DNA from: Paramagnetospirillum kuznetsovii
Lineage (GTDB): Bacteria; Pseudomonadota; Alphaproteobacteria; Rhodospirillales; Magnetospirillaceae
Assembly: GCF_003284725.1 (NCBI RefSeq)
Contig: NZ_PGTO01000007.1
Location: forward strand, 142,924-206,923
Direction of reading: 5' to 3'
DNA length: 64,000 nucleotides
A program made the translations under genes and the position numbers. Positions 49,767 through 61,000 of the stretch are shown here, piece by piece. How positions within the stretch are numbered: position 1 is the stretch's first letter; each line of letters starts with the position of its first letter. The notes under the pieces were generated by a model that saw only the letters and a list, made by a program, of their open reading frames with translations, had not been told where the DNA came from and searched no databases.

Positions 49767-50768
49767 TCACCGAGCGTTAATACCCAGGATCAGACCGTTC
49801 AATAGGGCGCTACCCTCCTCTCCGAGGGACTCGGCGATGGCCTGAATGAAGGCTGGTTGGGTCTTGCGACGGAATGCCTCATGCTCAGCCGGGCTCAAGA
49901 TGGTGACCATCATGTTTTCGCCCAGCTTTGTCAGATCATCCCTGTGGTTTGCTGCCAGAGCACGGCTAGCTCTGATGCCGTCCCTCACCCCTTTGTCAAT
50001 AGCATCACGCTGTGCAGGTTCAAGCTTTGCAAGAAAGTCCGCGCTTATTACCCAGGGATAGGGTGTGTAGAGGTGATTGGTCAAGGTGACGTATTTCTGA
50101 ACTTCGTAAAGCTTGCCGAATCGGATGATGGAAGCCGGGTTCATCTGCCCGTCCACCACACCGGTGCGAAGCGCGGGCGGTAATTCATTCCAGGGTAGTT
50201 CCACCGGTTCGGCCCCAAGGGCGCGGACTATAATCTTGTGGGTTGTGATGCCCATGGTCCTAATCTTCAGGCCTTGGAGATCGGCAGGCCCATGGATGGC
50301 ATGACGACTGTTTGACAGAACAAACAAGCCACCGGTATCGGCGAAACCGGCAAGGTATAGCCCCGTTCGCTTAGTGAAATCGTCTCGCAGCCTGTCCATG
50401 AACGGGCCATCAAAAACCTTGTAGGTGTCTTCCAGGCTCTTCCAAGCGAAGGGATAGTCGAGAACACCGATCTGCGGATAAATATTTTTCAAGCCGCCGA
50501 CCGAGATGATGGCCCCTTGCGCGATTCCCTTGCGGATCAAGGACATCACGCTGGCATCTCCGCCCAATTGGCCCTCTGGGAAAATTTCCACACGGATGGT
50601 GCCTCCGCTTTCTCGCTCGACCACCTCCTTGAAGGTGATAGCTGCAGCGGCGGTTGGAACGTCGGAACCATCATTGCGGTTGGCATGGGCGAGATAGAAT
50701 ACGGTCTCGGCCCTCAGTGGTCCAACAGCGGTCAGACAGAATAGGGCAAGGGAAACGAGAAATCGCAT
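49767..50768 (-). CDS. dctP: TRAP-type periplasmic solute-binding protein (DctP family)
   Basis: A 333-residue protein with a signal peptide (cleavage after LRA, near residue 20). The TRAP SBP pattern is clear: FKEVVERESGGTIRVEIFPEGQLGGD, LQGLKIRTMG, LPWNELPPALRTGVVDGQMNP, and a tail of TRAP type. No DctQ or DctM membrane genes are next to it. It lies seven bases after the cyclase gene on the same strand, so it may act as a ligand-binding partner for signalling rather than in uptake. Confidence 0.9.
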   Translation of the reverse strand: MRFLVSLALFCLTAVGPLRAETVFYLAHANRNDGSDVPTAAAAITFKEVVERESGGTIRVEIFPEGQLGGDASVMSLIRKGIAQGAIISVGGLKNIYPQIGVLDYPFAWKSLEDTYKVFDGPFMDRLRDDFTKRTGLYLAGFADTGGLFVLSNSRHAIHGPADLQGLKIRTMGITTHKIIVRALGAEPVELPWNELPPALRTGVVDGQMNPASIIRFGKLYEVQKYVTLTNHLYTPYPWVISADFLAKLEPAQRDAIDKGVRDGIRASRALAANHRDDLTKLGENMMVTILSPAEHEAFRRKTQPAFIQAIAESLGEEGSALLNGLILGINAR

Positions 50769-50775
50769 ATTGGGC

Positions 50776-52887
50776 CTATTTGCTATCGAAGCTCTGGATC
50801 CCGCTCCAGTCAGGCGGGGGCGGACTTACGGTAAATGTCTCGCAGCGCTGGACATAGAGTTTGGCCAACTTTTCATCTCCATGGGCTGCCATATATGCCT
50901 TGAAGGCTGAGGCGGCATCATCCCAGCGGCGCTCAAAGTAAAGAGACTGGCACGCCTCCCAATCTGCATGGCGAGCCAGGAGTATCGGATCGATACGTTC
51001 GCTCTGCTCTGCCATTAACTCAAACAGCCTGATGCCCTGAGTCGTTCCAGCTGGGGACACTAGATCTACGTGGCGAAATAGAAAACTGTCTCTGGTTGCC
51101 GCTACCACTGATTCCGATACTAGCAATTTGGTGCCATAGACCTTATTCAGGCTTTCAATACGCGACGCTAAGTTAACTGCAGCCCCCAGCACCGTGTATT
51201 GCATGCGCTCGGCAGCGCCGGAATTACCCACCATCACTTCGCCGCCATGTAGACCGAATCGGGTCACTAGCGGCAATAATTTTCCGTTCTGATGCTCGGC
51301 GTTCAGTCGTTCACAGGCATTCTGGCAGGCCAGAATGGCACGGCACGCATTGACGGCATGGTGCGCGTCCTCGCGAGGGGCGTTCCAGATGGCCATTACC
51401 GAATCACCGATGAACTTATCTATGATGCCATGATGGCATTGAATGGCATCGGACATAGCCTGGAAATACAAGGATAACTCACCCAGAACATCTTCAGGTA
51501 ACAGCGCCTCGGAGCGTTTGGTAAAATCCTCAATATCTGAGAACATGATGGTCAGCGGGCGGCGCTCCCCACCGATGGTCGCCTCCTGGCCCGACGCGAC
51601 AATGGAGCGCACCAGATCCTTGGGTACGTAGACACTGAAATTGCGCAGGCTGGTCTTCATATTGGCGATGGTATCGCCCAGATTCTGCACTTCGTCGATG
51701 CGGGACGACATGACGAACTTGCTTGAAAGGTCGAAGTCACGGATGCGTGCTGCCTCATCAGAAATTCTGCGCAAGGATATGGTGAGGCGCCGGGCCAACA
51801 AAAAGATGGCGATAAGGGCCAAGGCCAGCATTAACAGTCCAACTGCCACGATACGTAACGTTGTCTCGCGGATGGGGCCTGTGAAGTTGTCCTCCTCTGC
51901 TATGATACCCACCTGCCAGTAGGCACCGCTGGTCGGATTGAACGGTCGGAACGACACCATGAAACGGCGCCCCTCCCTGTCAGCCATAGTAAAATGGTCA
52001 GTGCCACGTTCCTTGCGGGTCCGGACCGCCTGGGCAATCACGGGATCTTCCGATGATTCTGCGGCAACGAGCGCTTCGGACATATCGTCGCCAAGGACGC
52101 CAGATCTGGCAATCTGGCGTCCCTCCGCATCGATCAGCACGGCCCTGCCATTTTCGCCGATCCGCTTTCGGTCGAGAAACGTGCCAATGGAATCAAGCGT
52201 CACATCAACACCCACGACACCAATCAGCAGCCCGGAATCGGAACTCACCCGCCGTGAAACGGCAAACCCAGGCCGTCTCGCACTGCTGAGGAAATAAACA
52301 TTTGAGATGATCACGTCATCGCTCTTGGCGGCGGATTTATACCAGGATCGCTGGCGTGGGTCATAGGCCATGTGCCGACGGTCCAAGCCGGTTATGTCGC
52401 CCCACCCCGCTAGAAAGATATAACTATTGGCCCGCCTTCCAGAGCTGGCATCCAGCAGGCGTAAGGCGTAATGACTACCTTCTGGCCAAGGAATCTCGTC
52501 GGCGCCGATGGATTTTTGTTCCTTGGCACGGCGCACCACCTGATAGAATCCGCCGTCAGATTCAAACCCAATGAAGAAACTGAACATATAGGGAAGTTTC
52601 TCAATCTGATCGTAGAACAGCCGCAATCCATCAACTCGCCGCAGGCCAGAATGGTCGAGTTTGGCGACAACCGCAGAGGCATCGACGATGCGTGAGACTG
52701 GCGCCAAAAGGGTATTGAAGCTTTCAGCCACATCGATGGAGGCCTGCTCCATAGACTGCGATGCGGTTTCTAGCGCTAGTCTCGTATTGTTTATATACAG
52801 ATAGCCGATAACAACGGTGAATAGCGGAATCGTTGCCAGCACGAAAGCCAGCGCAATTCCCACGTGTAGTTTGAATTTATTGTGCAT
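50776..52887 (-). CDS. Membrane-bound Cache-HAMP adenylate/guanylate cyclase
   Basis: A 703-residue protein. A helix near residues 8-30 and a second near 345-367 flank a periplasmic Cache-type sensor (PWPEGSHYALRLLDAS, RSWYKSAAKSDDVIISNVYFLSSARRPGFAVSR). A HAMP segment follows, then a class III cyclase domain (residues about 445-615) with both metal aspartates in MFSDIEDFTKR and IGDSVMAIWNAP and the tail VLGAAVNLASRIE. The C-terminal 70 residues are helical. Product (cAMP or cGMP) is not fixed by eye. Confidence 0.92.
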   Translation of the reverse strand: MHNKFKLHVGIALAFVLATIPLFTVVIGYLYINNTRLALETASQSMEQASIDVAESFNTLLAPVSRIVDASAVVAKLDHSGLRRVDGLRLFYDQIEKLPYMFSFFIGFESDGGFYQVVRRAKEQKSIGADEIPWPEGSHYALRLLDASSGRRANSYIFLAGWGDITGLDRRHMAYDPRQRSWYKSAAKSDDVIISNVYFLSSARRPGFAVSRRVSSDSGLLIGVVGVDVTLDSIGTFLDRKRIGENGRAVLIDAEGRQIARSGVLGDDMSEALVAAESSEDPVIAQAVRTRKERGTDHFTMADREGRRFMVSFRPFNPTSGAYWQVGIIAEEDNFTGPIRETTLRIVAVGLLMLALALIAIFLLARRLTISLRRISDEAARIRDFDLSSKFVMSSRIDEVQNLGDTIANMKTSLRNFSVYVPKDLVRSIVASGQEATIGGERRPLTIMFSDIEDFTKRSEALLPEDVLGELSLYFQAMSDAIQCHHGIIDKFIGDSVMAIWNAPREDAHHAVNACRAILACQNACERLNAEHQNGKLLPLVTRFGLHGGEVMVGNSGAAERMQYTVLGAAVNLASRIESLNKVYGTKLLVSESVVAATRDSFLFRHVDLVSPAGTTQGIRLFELMAEQSERIDPILLARHADWEACQSLYFERRWDDAASAFKAYMAAHGDEKLAKLYVQRCETFTVSPPPPDWSGIQSFDSK

Positions 52888-53259
52888 ACGTGGTTCGTTT
52901 TTTCTTTAATTGCATGAGCAAAATGTGGAAATTGCGTATCATTCGACAGAAATCACGCGCGAACACCTTGGGTATTGATGATGCGATATTAGCCCGCGTC
53001 ACTCTGTTATCGAGGTTAAGCTTCACCCGGCATTTCAGCCAATATTTCTCATTTGAGCGGCCAACGCCCCCCGATTGACGGCAGTGTCGCCCGATCCCAG
53101 CCCTACCAGGAAGCAAAATGGCGCGGCGGTAACACGGCAAGCTCCACTTCGGAACAGCTTCAAAATTCGGGCGCCCCGTCACCGCTACTCCGCCCTCTTT
53201 CGGAAGCGGCAACAGTTGCACTTTGGCACTATTGAATGCTCATTCGCCCGCCTCGACAA

Positions 53260-53275
53260 TTGCCCCCGGGGGCAA
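53260..53275. promoter_or_regulatory. Island palindrome, site A1
   Basis: A perfect 16-base palindrome TTGCCCCCGGGGGCAA, preceded by CAA. It is 47 bases centre-to-centre from site A2 and would overlap the predicted start of the minus-strand transcript leading to the cyclase gene. Confidence 0.75.
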
Positions 53276-53306
53276 AGTGGAAAATATTTGTTGTCGGAAT
53301 GCGGCT

Positions 53307-53322
53307 TTGCCCTCGGGGGCAA
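53307..53322. promoter_or_regulatory. Island palindrome, site A2
   Basis: TTGCCCTCGGGGGCAA, one mismatch from the perfect core. Its centre lies 28.5 bases from a TATTTT box read on the minus strand (53286-53281), the spacing expected for an activator at about -40 of the cyclase operon. Confidence 0.7.
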
Positions 53323-53348
53323 TTACGCAGGCTCTGGAGGGATACACA

Positions 53349-54422
53349 TTAAACCGTCGAGGACCTCAATATGGTGGGCAGGGATCTCAGGAAGGCATCG
53401 ACGATGGTTGGGTCGAAATGTATTCCCGCCTGCTCCTTAATGAACCCGATTGTGGCGTCGATAGCCCATTTATTCTTGTAGGGACGATCGGAATTCAGGG
53501 CGTCAAAGACATCCGCAATTGCGACAATCCTGGCCTCTATGGGGATTTCCTCGCCCCGCAACCCGTTGGGGTAGCCGGACCCATCCCATTTTTCATGATG
53601 GGCCGAGGCGATGAGACGTGCCGTATCGAGAAGGGGGCTTGGGTAAGAGCCAAGAATTTCATGTCCCAACATACTGTGGGTCCGCATGACCTTAAGTTCG
53701 TCGGCATCCAACGGCCCAGGCTTGAGCAGAATGCAATCCGGAATGGCAACCTTTCCCACATCATGGAGCGGGGAGGCCAATGCGATCAGTTCGGCGGCTT
53801 CTTCACCTAATCCACAGGCAAGTGCCAGAATGCGGCAAATATTAGCCACCCGAACTGTATGGTCAGCAGTATCCGTATCCCGGTATTCCGCGATACGCCC
53901 AAGACTTCTGATAATCTCCACCTGAGCCTGATTCAGATCAAGGGCCTTGTCTTCTAATTCTCGAGTTCGCTCGAGGACTTTTCGTTCCAGAGTTTCGGCA
54001 TGCTGGCGCCGTTCGTTGTAAAGAACACGGACTTCCAGAAGATTGCGAATACGCATCAGTGTTTCAGCACGGTCGAAGGGCTTGGTCAGAAAATCCTTGG
54101 CACCCTGCTCCAATGCCTTGATCCGAGTGTCGCGATCTTGCTGCGCAGTAAGGACCAGAACCGGCAGATAGTCGTTTTGGATAAGCGTCGCCAAGCGCTC
54201 CATCACCTGAAAGCCGTCCAGATGCGGCATGCGAATATCCAATAGAAGTAAATCGTAGCTATTTTTTTGAAACAAGGTCTCTACTTCGCGAGAATCTGTG
54301 ACAATGGTGATGTTGCTGTAGCCTGCCATCAAGAGCATCATCTCTAGAAGATCAACATTATCCCGTGTATCGTCCAGAATAAGAATGGCAGAGCTTAGTA
54401 TTTTTGCATCAATGCCATTCAT
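53349..54422 (-). CDS. REC-HD-GYP response regulator (c-di-GMP phosphodiesterase)
   Basis: A 357-residue protein. The receiver (residues about 12-125) has LILDDTRDN, phospho-acceptor in LLLLDIRMPHLDG and FLTKPFD. A coiled coil (ERRQHAETLERKVLERTRELE) leads to the HD-GYP domain with ADHTVRV, PLHDVGKVAIPD and AHHEKWDGSGYPNGLRG, all metal ligands present, so it should hydrolyse c-di-GMP. The ATG overlaps the stop of the first hybrid kinase by four bases; the two are cotranscribed. Confidence 0.93.
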   Translation of the reverse strand: MNGIDAKILSSAILILDDTRDNVDLLEMMLLMAGYSNITIVTDSREVETLFQKNSYDLLLLDIRMPHLDGFQVMERLATLIQNDYLPVLVLTAQQDRDTRIKALEQGAKDFLTKPFDRAETLMRIRNLLEVRVLYNERRQHAETLERKVLERTRELEDKALDLNQAQVEIIRSLGRIAEYRDTDTADHTVRVANICRILALACGLGEEAAELIALASPLHDVGKVAIPDCILLKPGPLDADELKVMRTHSMLGHEILGSYPSPLLDTARLIASAHHEKWDGSGYPNGLRGEEIPIEARIVAIADVFDALNSDRPYKNKWAIDATIGFIKEQAGIHFDPTIVDAFLRSLPTILRSSTV

Positions 54423-57400
54423 TTGCTTGAGTCTCCATGAAATACCTCGCGCAAGGCATCGATCAACGCTTCTATCGCGTATGGCTTGGTCATATACTTG
54501 TCGAATCCGGCATTGCACCCACGCTCGATGTCAAGCTGGGTGGCTGCGGCTGTCACTGCAAACACTGGGGTCGACTTAGTTTCGTCCATATCGCGAAGCC
54601 GCTGCAGAATTTCATACCCGCCCATGCCGGGCAGATTGATGTCCAAAATGATGAGATCGGGCTTTGTGATTCGGGCGAGCCGGAGACCACGCTCGCCGCA
54701 TAATGCGGTCAGCAGTCCCACATTCGGCAGACGGGAAAACACCATCTCCATAAGTTCGATATTGGCCGGGTTATCTTCCACATAGAGCGCTCTTCCCCTA
54801 ATTTCATCGAGCGGCATTCGACTGATTGCTGGAAGCAGATCCTTTGAATGCGAGGCTGTCGCGGACGTGGGCATCGTCACGCGGAAAACACTTCCCTCGC
54901 CGACAGTACTGGTGAAGTCCAGTGAACCGTTCATGGCTTCCACTAGGCGCTTCGTGATCGTTAGCCCGATGCCGGTTCCCTCGATGCCTGAGCTCTCCTG
55001 CCCGAGACGGGAAAACGGTTGGAATATTTCCGATTTCTCCCGCTCTGGAATTCCGATTCCCGTGTCGGTGACGACCACGACAACCTTGCTGTCAGATTGC
55101 GGTTCACAGGAGATGTCAACCCGTCCATTGGGGCGGTTGTATTTGATGGCATTGCTGATGAGGTTGAACAAAACCTGCTTCAAACGGGTGTAGTCGGCCC
55201 GCACCGTCAAATCGGTAAAGGACGCGATATGGATCGCGATGCCCTGACGTTCGGCCAGAGGCAATACGAAGCTTCGGCACTCCTCGACCAAGTCGCCGAA
55301 GGCAATATCCTCCATATGCAGATCGATTCGGCCCGACTCGATCTTGGCGAGGTCCAAGATATCGTTGATGATTTCAAGAAGGTGCTGCCCTCCCTTGAGA
55401 ATGCGATCCACGCATTTTTTCTGGGAGACGCTCAGCGGCTCTTTCGGGCTGTAATCGAGCATTTGGGCAAAGCCGAGAATCGCGTTAAGCGGGGTGCGGA
55501 GTTCATGGCTCATGCTCGATAGAAAATCAGACTTCGCCTGATTGGCTGATTCCGCCTCCACGACAGCGACTTGAAGCCTTCGCTCCAACTTGGTTCGCTC
55601 GGTCACATCGACGGCAAGTCCTTCAATCTTGATGACCCTGCCTCTCGTGTCCTTGACGGGATGGGGATAACTGATCAGATGGTGTGACGTCCCATTCAAG
55701 TAGAATTCGAGGGAGACCGGCGTCGGAATCGTGCCCCGTTGGCATTCTTGCAAGGCACGTAGCATTTTCCCGATGGATTCATCAGACCAGCGCGCGATAT
55801 CAACCCAATCCTTGCCGACTATGCTTTCCTGATCGACGCCAAACCAATCGACGCAATTGGGGCTGGCATAGAGGTAGGAGCAATCAGGGGCCAAAGAATA
55901 GAAGTGGAAGGTGCTTCCCGCCGATTCGACCAGTTCGCGGAACCGCTTTTCATTGGCAGCCAGCGCCTCGTGTGCCATCAGCGTTTCGGTGACATCCTCC
56001 TGAATAATGACGAAATGAGATATTCCTCCGATATCGTCAGATATTGGTGCAATGGAAACGTCAGCGACATAATACGTTCCATCCTTCTTTCGATTTCGCA
56101 CCTCTCCACGCCAGGGTTGACCAAGGTTGAGTGCATGCAAGAATTTAGTGTATATATCGCTACAACTGTCATCAAAAGTAAGCTTTGATGGTGTTTGTCC
56201 AGATGATTCCTCTAATTCATATCCCGTCACTTCACTAAAGCGAGGGTTGACGTATTGGATGAGGCCTTCGCGGTCGGTGATTATAATCAGCGACGGGCTG
56301 GCCTCTACCGCTCTGGAGAGAATACGAATTTTCGCATCGACTCTCTTGCGGTCCTCGTCCTTCCGAGCGGCGTGCAGAATGCCGGCGGCGGCGGCCCAGA
56401 CGGCCTCCATCTCGTTGGCCAATTGCTGGCTGAAACCGCCGTCTCGATTGGCGATGCCGACCATGCCGACCATCGTGTCTTCAAAGTAGAGCGGCACCCC
56501 CATGTAATTTCGCAACGGCGGATGACCGGGCGGCAAGCCTCCTGATCGCGGGTCGGTCTCGGGATTATCCGAAAACACGGCCTCTCCCGTTTTCAATGTA
56601 TGGCCAAACAGAGTGTCCAAATTATGGAACTCCATCCTCGTCGGCTGGCTCGCCAGCAAAGCGCGAGTCTCGGCATCCCCAGCGCTGTTCGAGATGGCGC
56701 GGGTCAGCAAATACGGCTCGCCCTCGCCATCGAATAGAGCGTGACCGAGAAAGGCGAATTCGCTGTTGGTGATGCGGATGATACCGGACACGAGCCGGGC
56801 AAACGCGTCGTCGGGTTGAGTCGAGACCAGGAAGCCCCGTGAGACCTCGGCGGCAAACGCCTGAATATGCCGGGTGCGGAAGAGATCCTGTGTTCGCTCG
56901 GCAATCCGAGAATTGAGATCATCGGTCAGTGCCGCCAGCTTTGCCCGATCCTCCAAGCCAGCCGCCAGCGCAAGATTGCGCTCCATAAGGACACGGGCAA
57001 GAAAAATCAGGAGGCCGACCAACGATACGATAGCGACGGCAATGCCGGATATCTGCCTGGGATACAGGTCGAATATCCCAGGCTGTCGGAATTGGATGAT
57101 CCCATCGGTCGGAAGCGCATTGGCCTGCAGGCGCCAACGCTCTATTTGTCGCCAATCGTAAACATGGACAAAGCTGTTGTTGATGTCTGGTACACCCCCG
57201 AGAACCACGGCACCGATGGATCTTCCCACGCTTTCCGCGCTCAGCATGTAGCCGCCGACGATCCCGCTGCCCATCAGCGATTCCCACTGACTGAAGATGG
57301 GAGCCGAGGCTCGCTGGGACAGTTGGCTCACGACGTCATAGGGGCGCATGACCCGCCCCTCGCCATCGCCAAAGGTCAGCAGGTAGTAAATCATCGCCCC

Positions 57401-58093
57401 CTTGGGCAGGGTGGCGCTTCGCTCAAGCAGATCCGTAAGCTTAAGATCGAGAAGATATTCGACCGAAGTCGAGGACGGGAGGTCCGCCACGGCCTTGCGA
57501 AACGCAGCCAGCCGAATTTTTCCGGTCGGTGACGTGGATTCCCCAACCACATAGACGCGGGTCGCACCGCTAAGCGCCAAGGCCTCACCTAGGGATTTGC
57601 CAAAGTCCGACTGCCCCAGAACCACCTCCGCCACGGCGTCATTCTGTCTCAGTGTGTCGAGATCAAGGGATGAGACATCGGCATATATGCGCCGTGCCCC
57701 GCTGAATTTGGATGCATTCCTGGATATGAATGAAGCCGCCGTCCAACCGCTTGAGATCACCGCATCAAGATGGACGCGGGCATATTTCGTCGCGATAAAA
57801 CCGGCCAGGGCGGCCTCGGAATCCGCGAGCGGCAGGCGTATCGTATCGAGATACTCGATAAAGACGTTGTTGCGCCCCCCCGATCGATAGCCAAGGACAC
57901 GATCCAGGCCGTCTTCGGTCGCGATCTGGCTGGGCAAATCCCTGGCATAGGGCGAGATATACAAAATATTGAGCGGGGGGTGATCATCCGCATGAACGGG
58001 TGTGATCATTGCGCCCATCGCGACCAAGGCCAAGGTGCATAGCACCCATCGCCATCGAATCGATTGCCGATGGAGGCTGGTGGTCTCGATCAT
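54419..58093 (-). CDS. Hybrid histidine kinase with periplasmic binding-protein-like sensor (SBP-GAF-PAS-PAS-HK-REC)
   Basis: A 1224-residue kinase. A signal/anchor segment (residues 14-35) and a second helix near 352-372 enclose an ABC-type substrate-binding-like domain (LNILYISPYARDLPSQ onward). Then come a GAF domain (about 410-580), two PAS domains (IIITDREGLIQYVNPRFSEVTGYE), the H box FLSSMSHELRTPLNAILGFAQ, an ATPase domain (ISNAIKYN, DTGIGIPE, GTGIGLTITKRLVE) and a C-terminal receiver (YVEDNPANIELMEMVF). It overlaps the next kinase gene by four bases. Confidence 0.93.
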   Translation of the reverse strand: MIETTSLHRQSIRWRWVLCTLALVAMGAMITPVHADDHPPLNILYISPYARDLPSQIATEDGLDRVLGYRSGGRNNVFIEYLDTIRLPLADSEAALAGFIATKYARVHLDAVISSGWTAASFISRNASKFSGARRIYADVSSLDLDTLRQNDAVAEVVLGQSDFGKSLGEALALSGATRVYVVGESTSPTGKIRLAAFRKAVADLPSSTSVEYLLDLKLTDLLERSATLPKGAMIYYLLTFGDGEGRVMRPYDVVSQLSQRASAPIFSQWESLMGSGIVGGYMLSAESVGRSIGAVVLGGVPDINNSFVHVYDWRQIERWRLQANALPTDGIIQFRQPGIFDLYPRQISGIAVAIVSLVGLLIFLARVLMERNLALAAGLEDRAKLAALTDDLNSRIAERTQDLFRTRHIQAFAAEVSRGFLVSTQPDDAFARLVSGIIRITNSEFAFLGHALFDGEGEPYLLTRAISNSAGDAETRALLASQPTRMEFHNLDTLFGHTLKTGEAVFSDNPETDPRSGGLPPGHPPLRNYMGVPLYFEDTMVGMVGIANRDGGFSQQLANEMEAVWAAAAGILHAARKDEDRKRVDAKIRILSRAVEASPSLIIITDREGLIQYVNPRFSEVTGYELEESSGQTPSKLTFDDSCSDIYTKFLHALNLGQPWRGEVRNRKKDGTYYVADVSIAPISDDIGGISHFVIIQEDVTETLMAHEALAANEKRFRELVESAGSTFHFYSLAPDCSYLYASPNCVDWFGVDQESIVGKDWVDIARWSDESIGKMLRALQECQRGTIPTPVSLEFYLNGTSHHLISYPHPVKDTRGRVIKIEGLAVDVTERTKLERRLQVAVVEAESANQAKSDFLSSMSHELRTPLNAILGFAQMLDYSPKEPLSVSQKKCVDRILKGGQHLLEIINDILDLAKIESGRIDLHMEDIAFGDLVEECRSFVLPLAERQGIAIHIASFTDLTVRADYTRLKQVLFNLISNAIKYNRPNGRVDISCEPQSDSKVVVVVTDTGIGIPEREKSEIFQPFSRLGQESSGIEGTGIGLTITKRLVEAMNGSLDFTSTVGEGSVFRVTMPTSATASHSKDLLPAISRMPLDEIRGRALYVEDNPANIELMEMVFSRLPNVGLLTALCGERGLRLARITKPDLIILDINLPGMGGYEILQRLRDMDETKSTPVFAVTAAATQLDIERGCNAGFDKYMTKPYAIEALIDALREVFHGDSSK

Positions 58094-61000
58094 TCCATGC
58101 GACCCAAATTCAAGGCATCGCGTGTCGCCTCGATCAGGTCATCGATCACGAACGGCTTGGTGAGGTATTTCTGAAACCCTGCCCTTCGTCCTTTTTCCAT
58201 ATCCGCGGGTGTCGCCGACGCGGTCAAGGCAAATACCGGGGTATTTGCGGCCTCGTCCAAATGTCGCAGGAATTTGAGAATTTCAAAGCCATCCATACCT
58301 GGCAGATTCAGGTCGAGAAGAATCAGATCCGGCCGATTGTTTCGAACCAGTTCGATCCCCAATTTTCCATCCGGGGCGGTCAATAGACGAACCTTTTCCA
58401 GGCGAGAGAAAACCATCTCCATAAGTTCGATATTGGCCGGATTATCCTCGATATAGACGACGGTTCCGCAATGATCATCAACCACCGCCACCGCCGCATC
58501 GCCACGGGCGGGCTGTTCGAAAGGAAGGACTGTTCCCGACGACGGCAATGTGACGCTAAACGTCGTCCCTTCGCCAAAGACGCTGTTGACGCCGATGATA
58601 CCCCCCATCATTTCCACCAAACGCTTGGTGATGGTCAGCCCAATTCCGGTTCCTTCAATGGAAGAGTTTTCCTGCCCCAGCCGCGAAAAGGGCATGAACA
58701 GTTCCGCCTGCAGGCTCTCCGGAATTCCGATGCCGGTGTCGGACGTGGTGATCTCGACCATGTCTCCGTCCACCGCCTCGCATCCAATATAAACCTTGCC
58801 CTGTGAATTATTGTACTTGATCGCGTTGCTGAATAGATTCAGCAGAACTTGCTTCAACCGAGTGTAGTCGGCCCTTACCGACAAATTCGATGCTGCCGTG
58901 ATGGCAATGGATATACCCTGACGGTCGGCCAGCGGCTGCACGAAGCTCCGGCATTCTTCCAACAGTTCGCTTAGCCTCACATCGGCCATGGAGAGTTCAA
59001 CCCGCCCCGCTTCAATTCTGGAGAGATCGAGGATTTCACTGATTAATTCCAGAAGGTGGTGTCCCCCCGTCAAGATGCGGTCCACGCATTTCTTCTGTGA
59101 CGGAGTCAACGGTTCCTTGGCGTTGAAATCAAGGATCTGGGCAAAGCCAAGAACCGCGTTGAGCGGGGTGCGGAGTTCATGGCTCATGTTTGAAAGGAAT
59201 TCCGACTTTGACCGATTGGCCGCCTCCGCCGCCTCGACGGCAGCCTCTAACTCTTTTTGGGCCTTCCGGCTTTCGGTCACATCTTCCTCCACCGCGACGA
59301 AGTGGGTGACTGTTCCATGTTCATCTCGGATGGGATCGATATTGGCCTTCACCCAATACAGCGAGCCGTCCTTGCGACGATTGTGAAATTCCCCCCGCCA
59401 GACCTCTCCCACGCGGATGGCTCGCCACAAGGAGCGGTAGGTCTCGTCCTTGGTTTCGCCGGATTTGAAGATTGCGGGAGTCTGCCCGATCAACTCATCG
59501 CGGCTATAGCCGCTGACCTCGCAAATTCTGGGATTGGCGTATTCGATGCGACCTTCGCGATCGGTGATGACCACAATGGCTGAACTGTTTTCCACCGCGC
59601 TGGACAAGCGGCGCACGGCGGCATCGGCCGCATGGCGCTCGGAGACATCGGTGACCATGCCGATAAAGGTCATGTCGCCGGAATCGTCATGGATCACACT
59701 GACGGTCAGTTCCATGGGAAATGTCGATCCGTCCTTGCGCTGGCCTTGGACTTCACGTCGCTTGCCGATGGCCTTCGGTTCCGTTCCCTGGCGATAGCGG
59801 GTGATGTAATCGTCATGCATGCTTTTATGCGGTTCCGGTGCAAGCATGTTGACGTTCTTTCCCGCCATTTCCATTACGGACCAGCCGAATATGGCTTCTG
59901 TCGCGGGATTGACGCTTTGGATTATGCCCAGATGGTTGATTGTGACAATGCCTATGGCCGATGAGTTGAGCACCGCCAGCAGCTTTGACCGTTCGCGCTG
60001 AAATTTTTGCTCGGTGTCCTTCAACACGGTTTCGTCCCGGAAGGCCAGCAGCAGATGCGGCTCGCCATCCTTGATGAAGGAGGAAACGTCCACCTCGGCC
60101 CAGAAGCGCTTTCCGAACGTCGTGTTGATCAGGCATGAGTGATGGGCGGGACGACCACTGGACAGAACCTGATCCGCCAGCGCGAGCAAACCGGTTTCGA
60201 CCCAGGACGGGATCTTGCGGAAGTTCTGACATCTCAGCTTCTTGACGGTTCCGCCAATCATGGCCGCCAGGGCCGGATTGGCGACGACGCATTCTCCGGT
60301 CCCGCGGTAGACGGCAATGCCGAGAGCCGAATTGGAGATCATGGTTTCATTGATGGATGAAAGCTCGGCGGCCCCGCGCTCCACCAATTTGCGTTCAGCG
60401 GTTTCCCTGGTTAGGGCGGTAATGTGATCGATCAGTTCAAGGTTCTGGTAGATGCGGCAGAACAACTCCTCGGGAATAAACGGCTTATTGATGAAATCGC
60501 TGGCCCCGGCCTTCATGAAGCGGGCGGAGAGGAGATTGTTGCCATAGGCCGAAATGCCGATCAGCACCATCGTCTCTCGCGCGTGACGGCGCCGAATCTC
60601 GGTGATCAGGGCGCAACCGTCCATTCCGTCCATATTGTAATCGATGATGGCAAGGCGAGTGTCTGGATTCGAATCCAGCAGGGCCAAGGCCTCGCGACCG
60701 CTTCCCGCCTCCACGGTTTGAAAATTGTGGGCCTGAAGATGCCGGGATATCAGTCGGCGAGAGGTTTTGGAATCATCAACGACGAGAACCTTCATGCTGC
60801 CGTTGACTGCGAGGCGGCGAAGCATCGAGAGGACCTGTTCGACGCTGGTCGGATTGTTCTTGGTGACGTAATCGACCACATTCTTGGCCAGCACCAGTTC
60901 GCGTAATCCGTCGTCGAACGAGGACGTAAACACAATGGTCGGAATTCCTGCGGCGACGGTATCATCCACCACCTCACCTTCGCTGCAATCAGGAAGGTGT

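Larger units (their letters stand above)
52888..53348. other. 461-base regulatory region upstream of the cyclase gene
   Basis: No gene is supported. The stretch is AT-richer than the genome and carries two copies of the TTGCCCCCGGGGGCAA-type palindrome (listed separately), with TATTTT on the minus strand placed 28.5 bases from the centre of the second copy. The transcript leader of the cyclase gene would be nearly 400 bases long. Confidence 0.6.

Noticed and set aside
53223..53810. 195-codon plus-strand frame across the palindromes and the HD-GYP gene
   Set aside because: It is antisense of a clear HD-GYP domain, although a TACACA box 28.5 bases right of site A2 leaves an antisense transcript possible.
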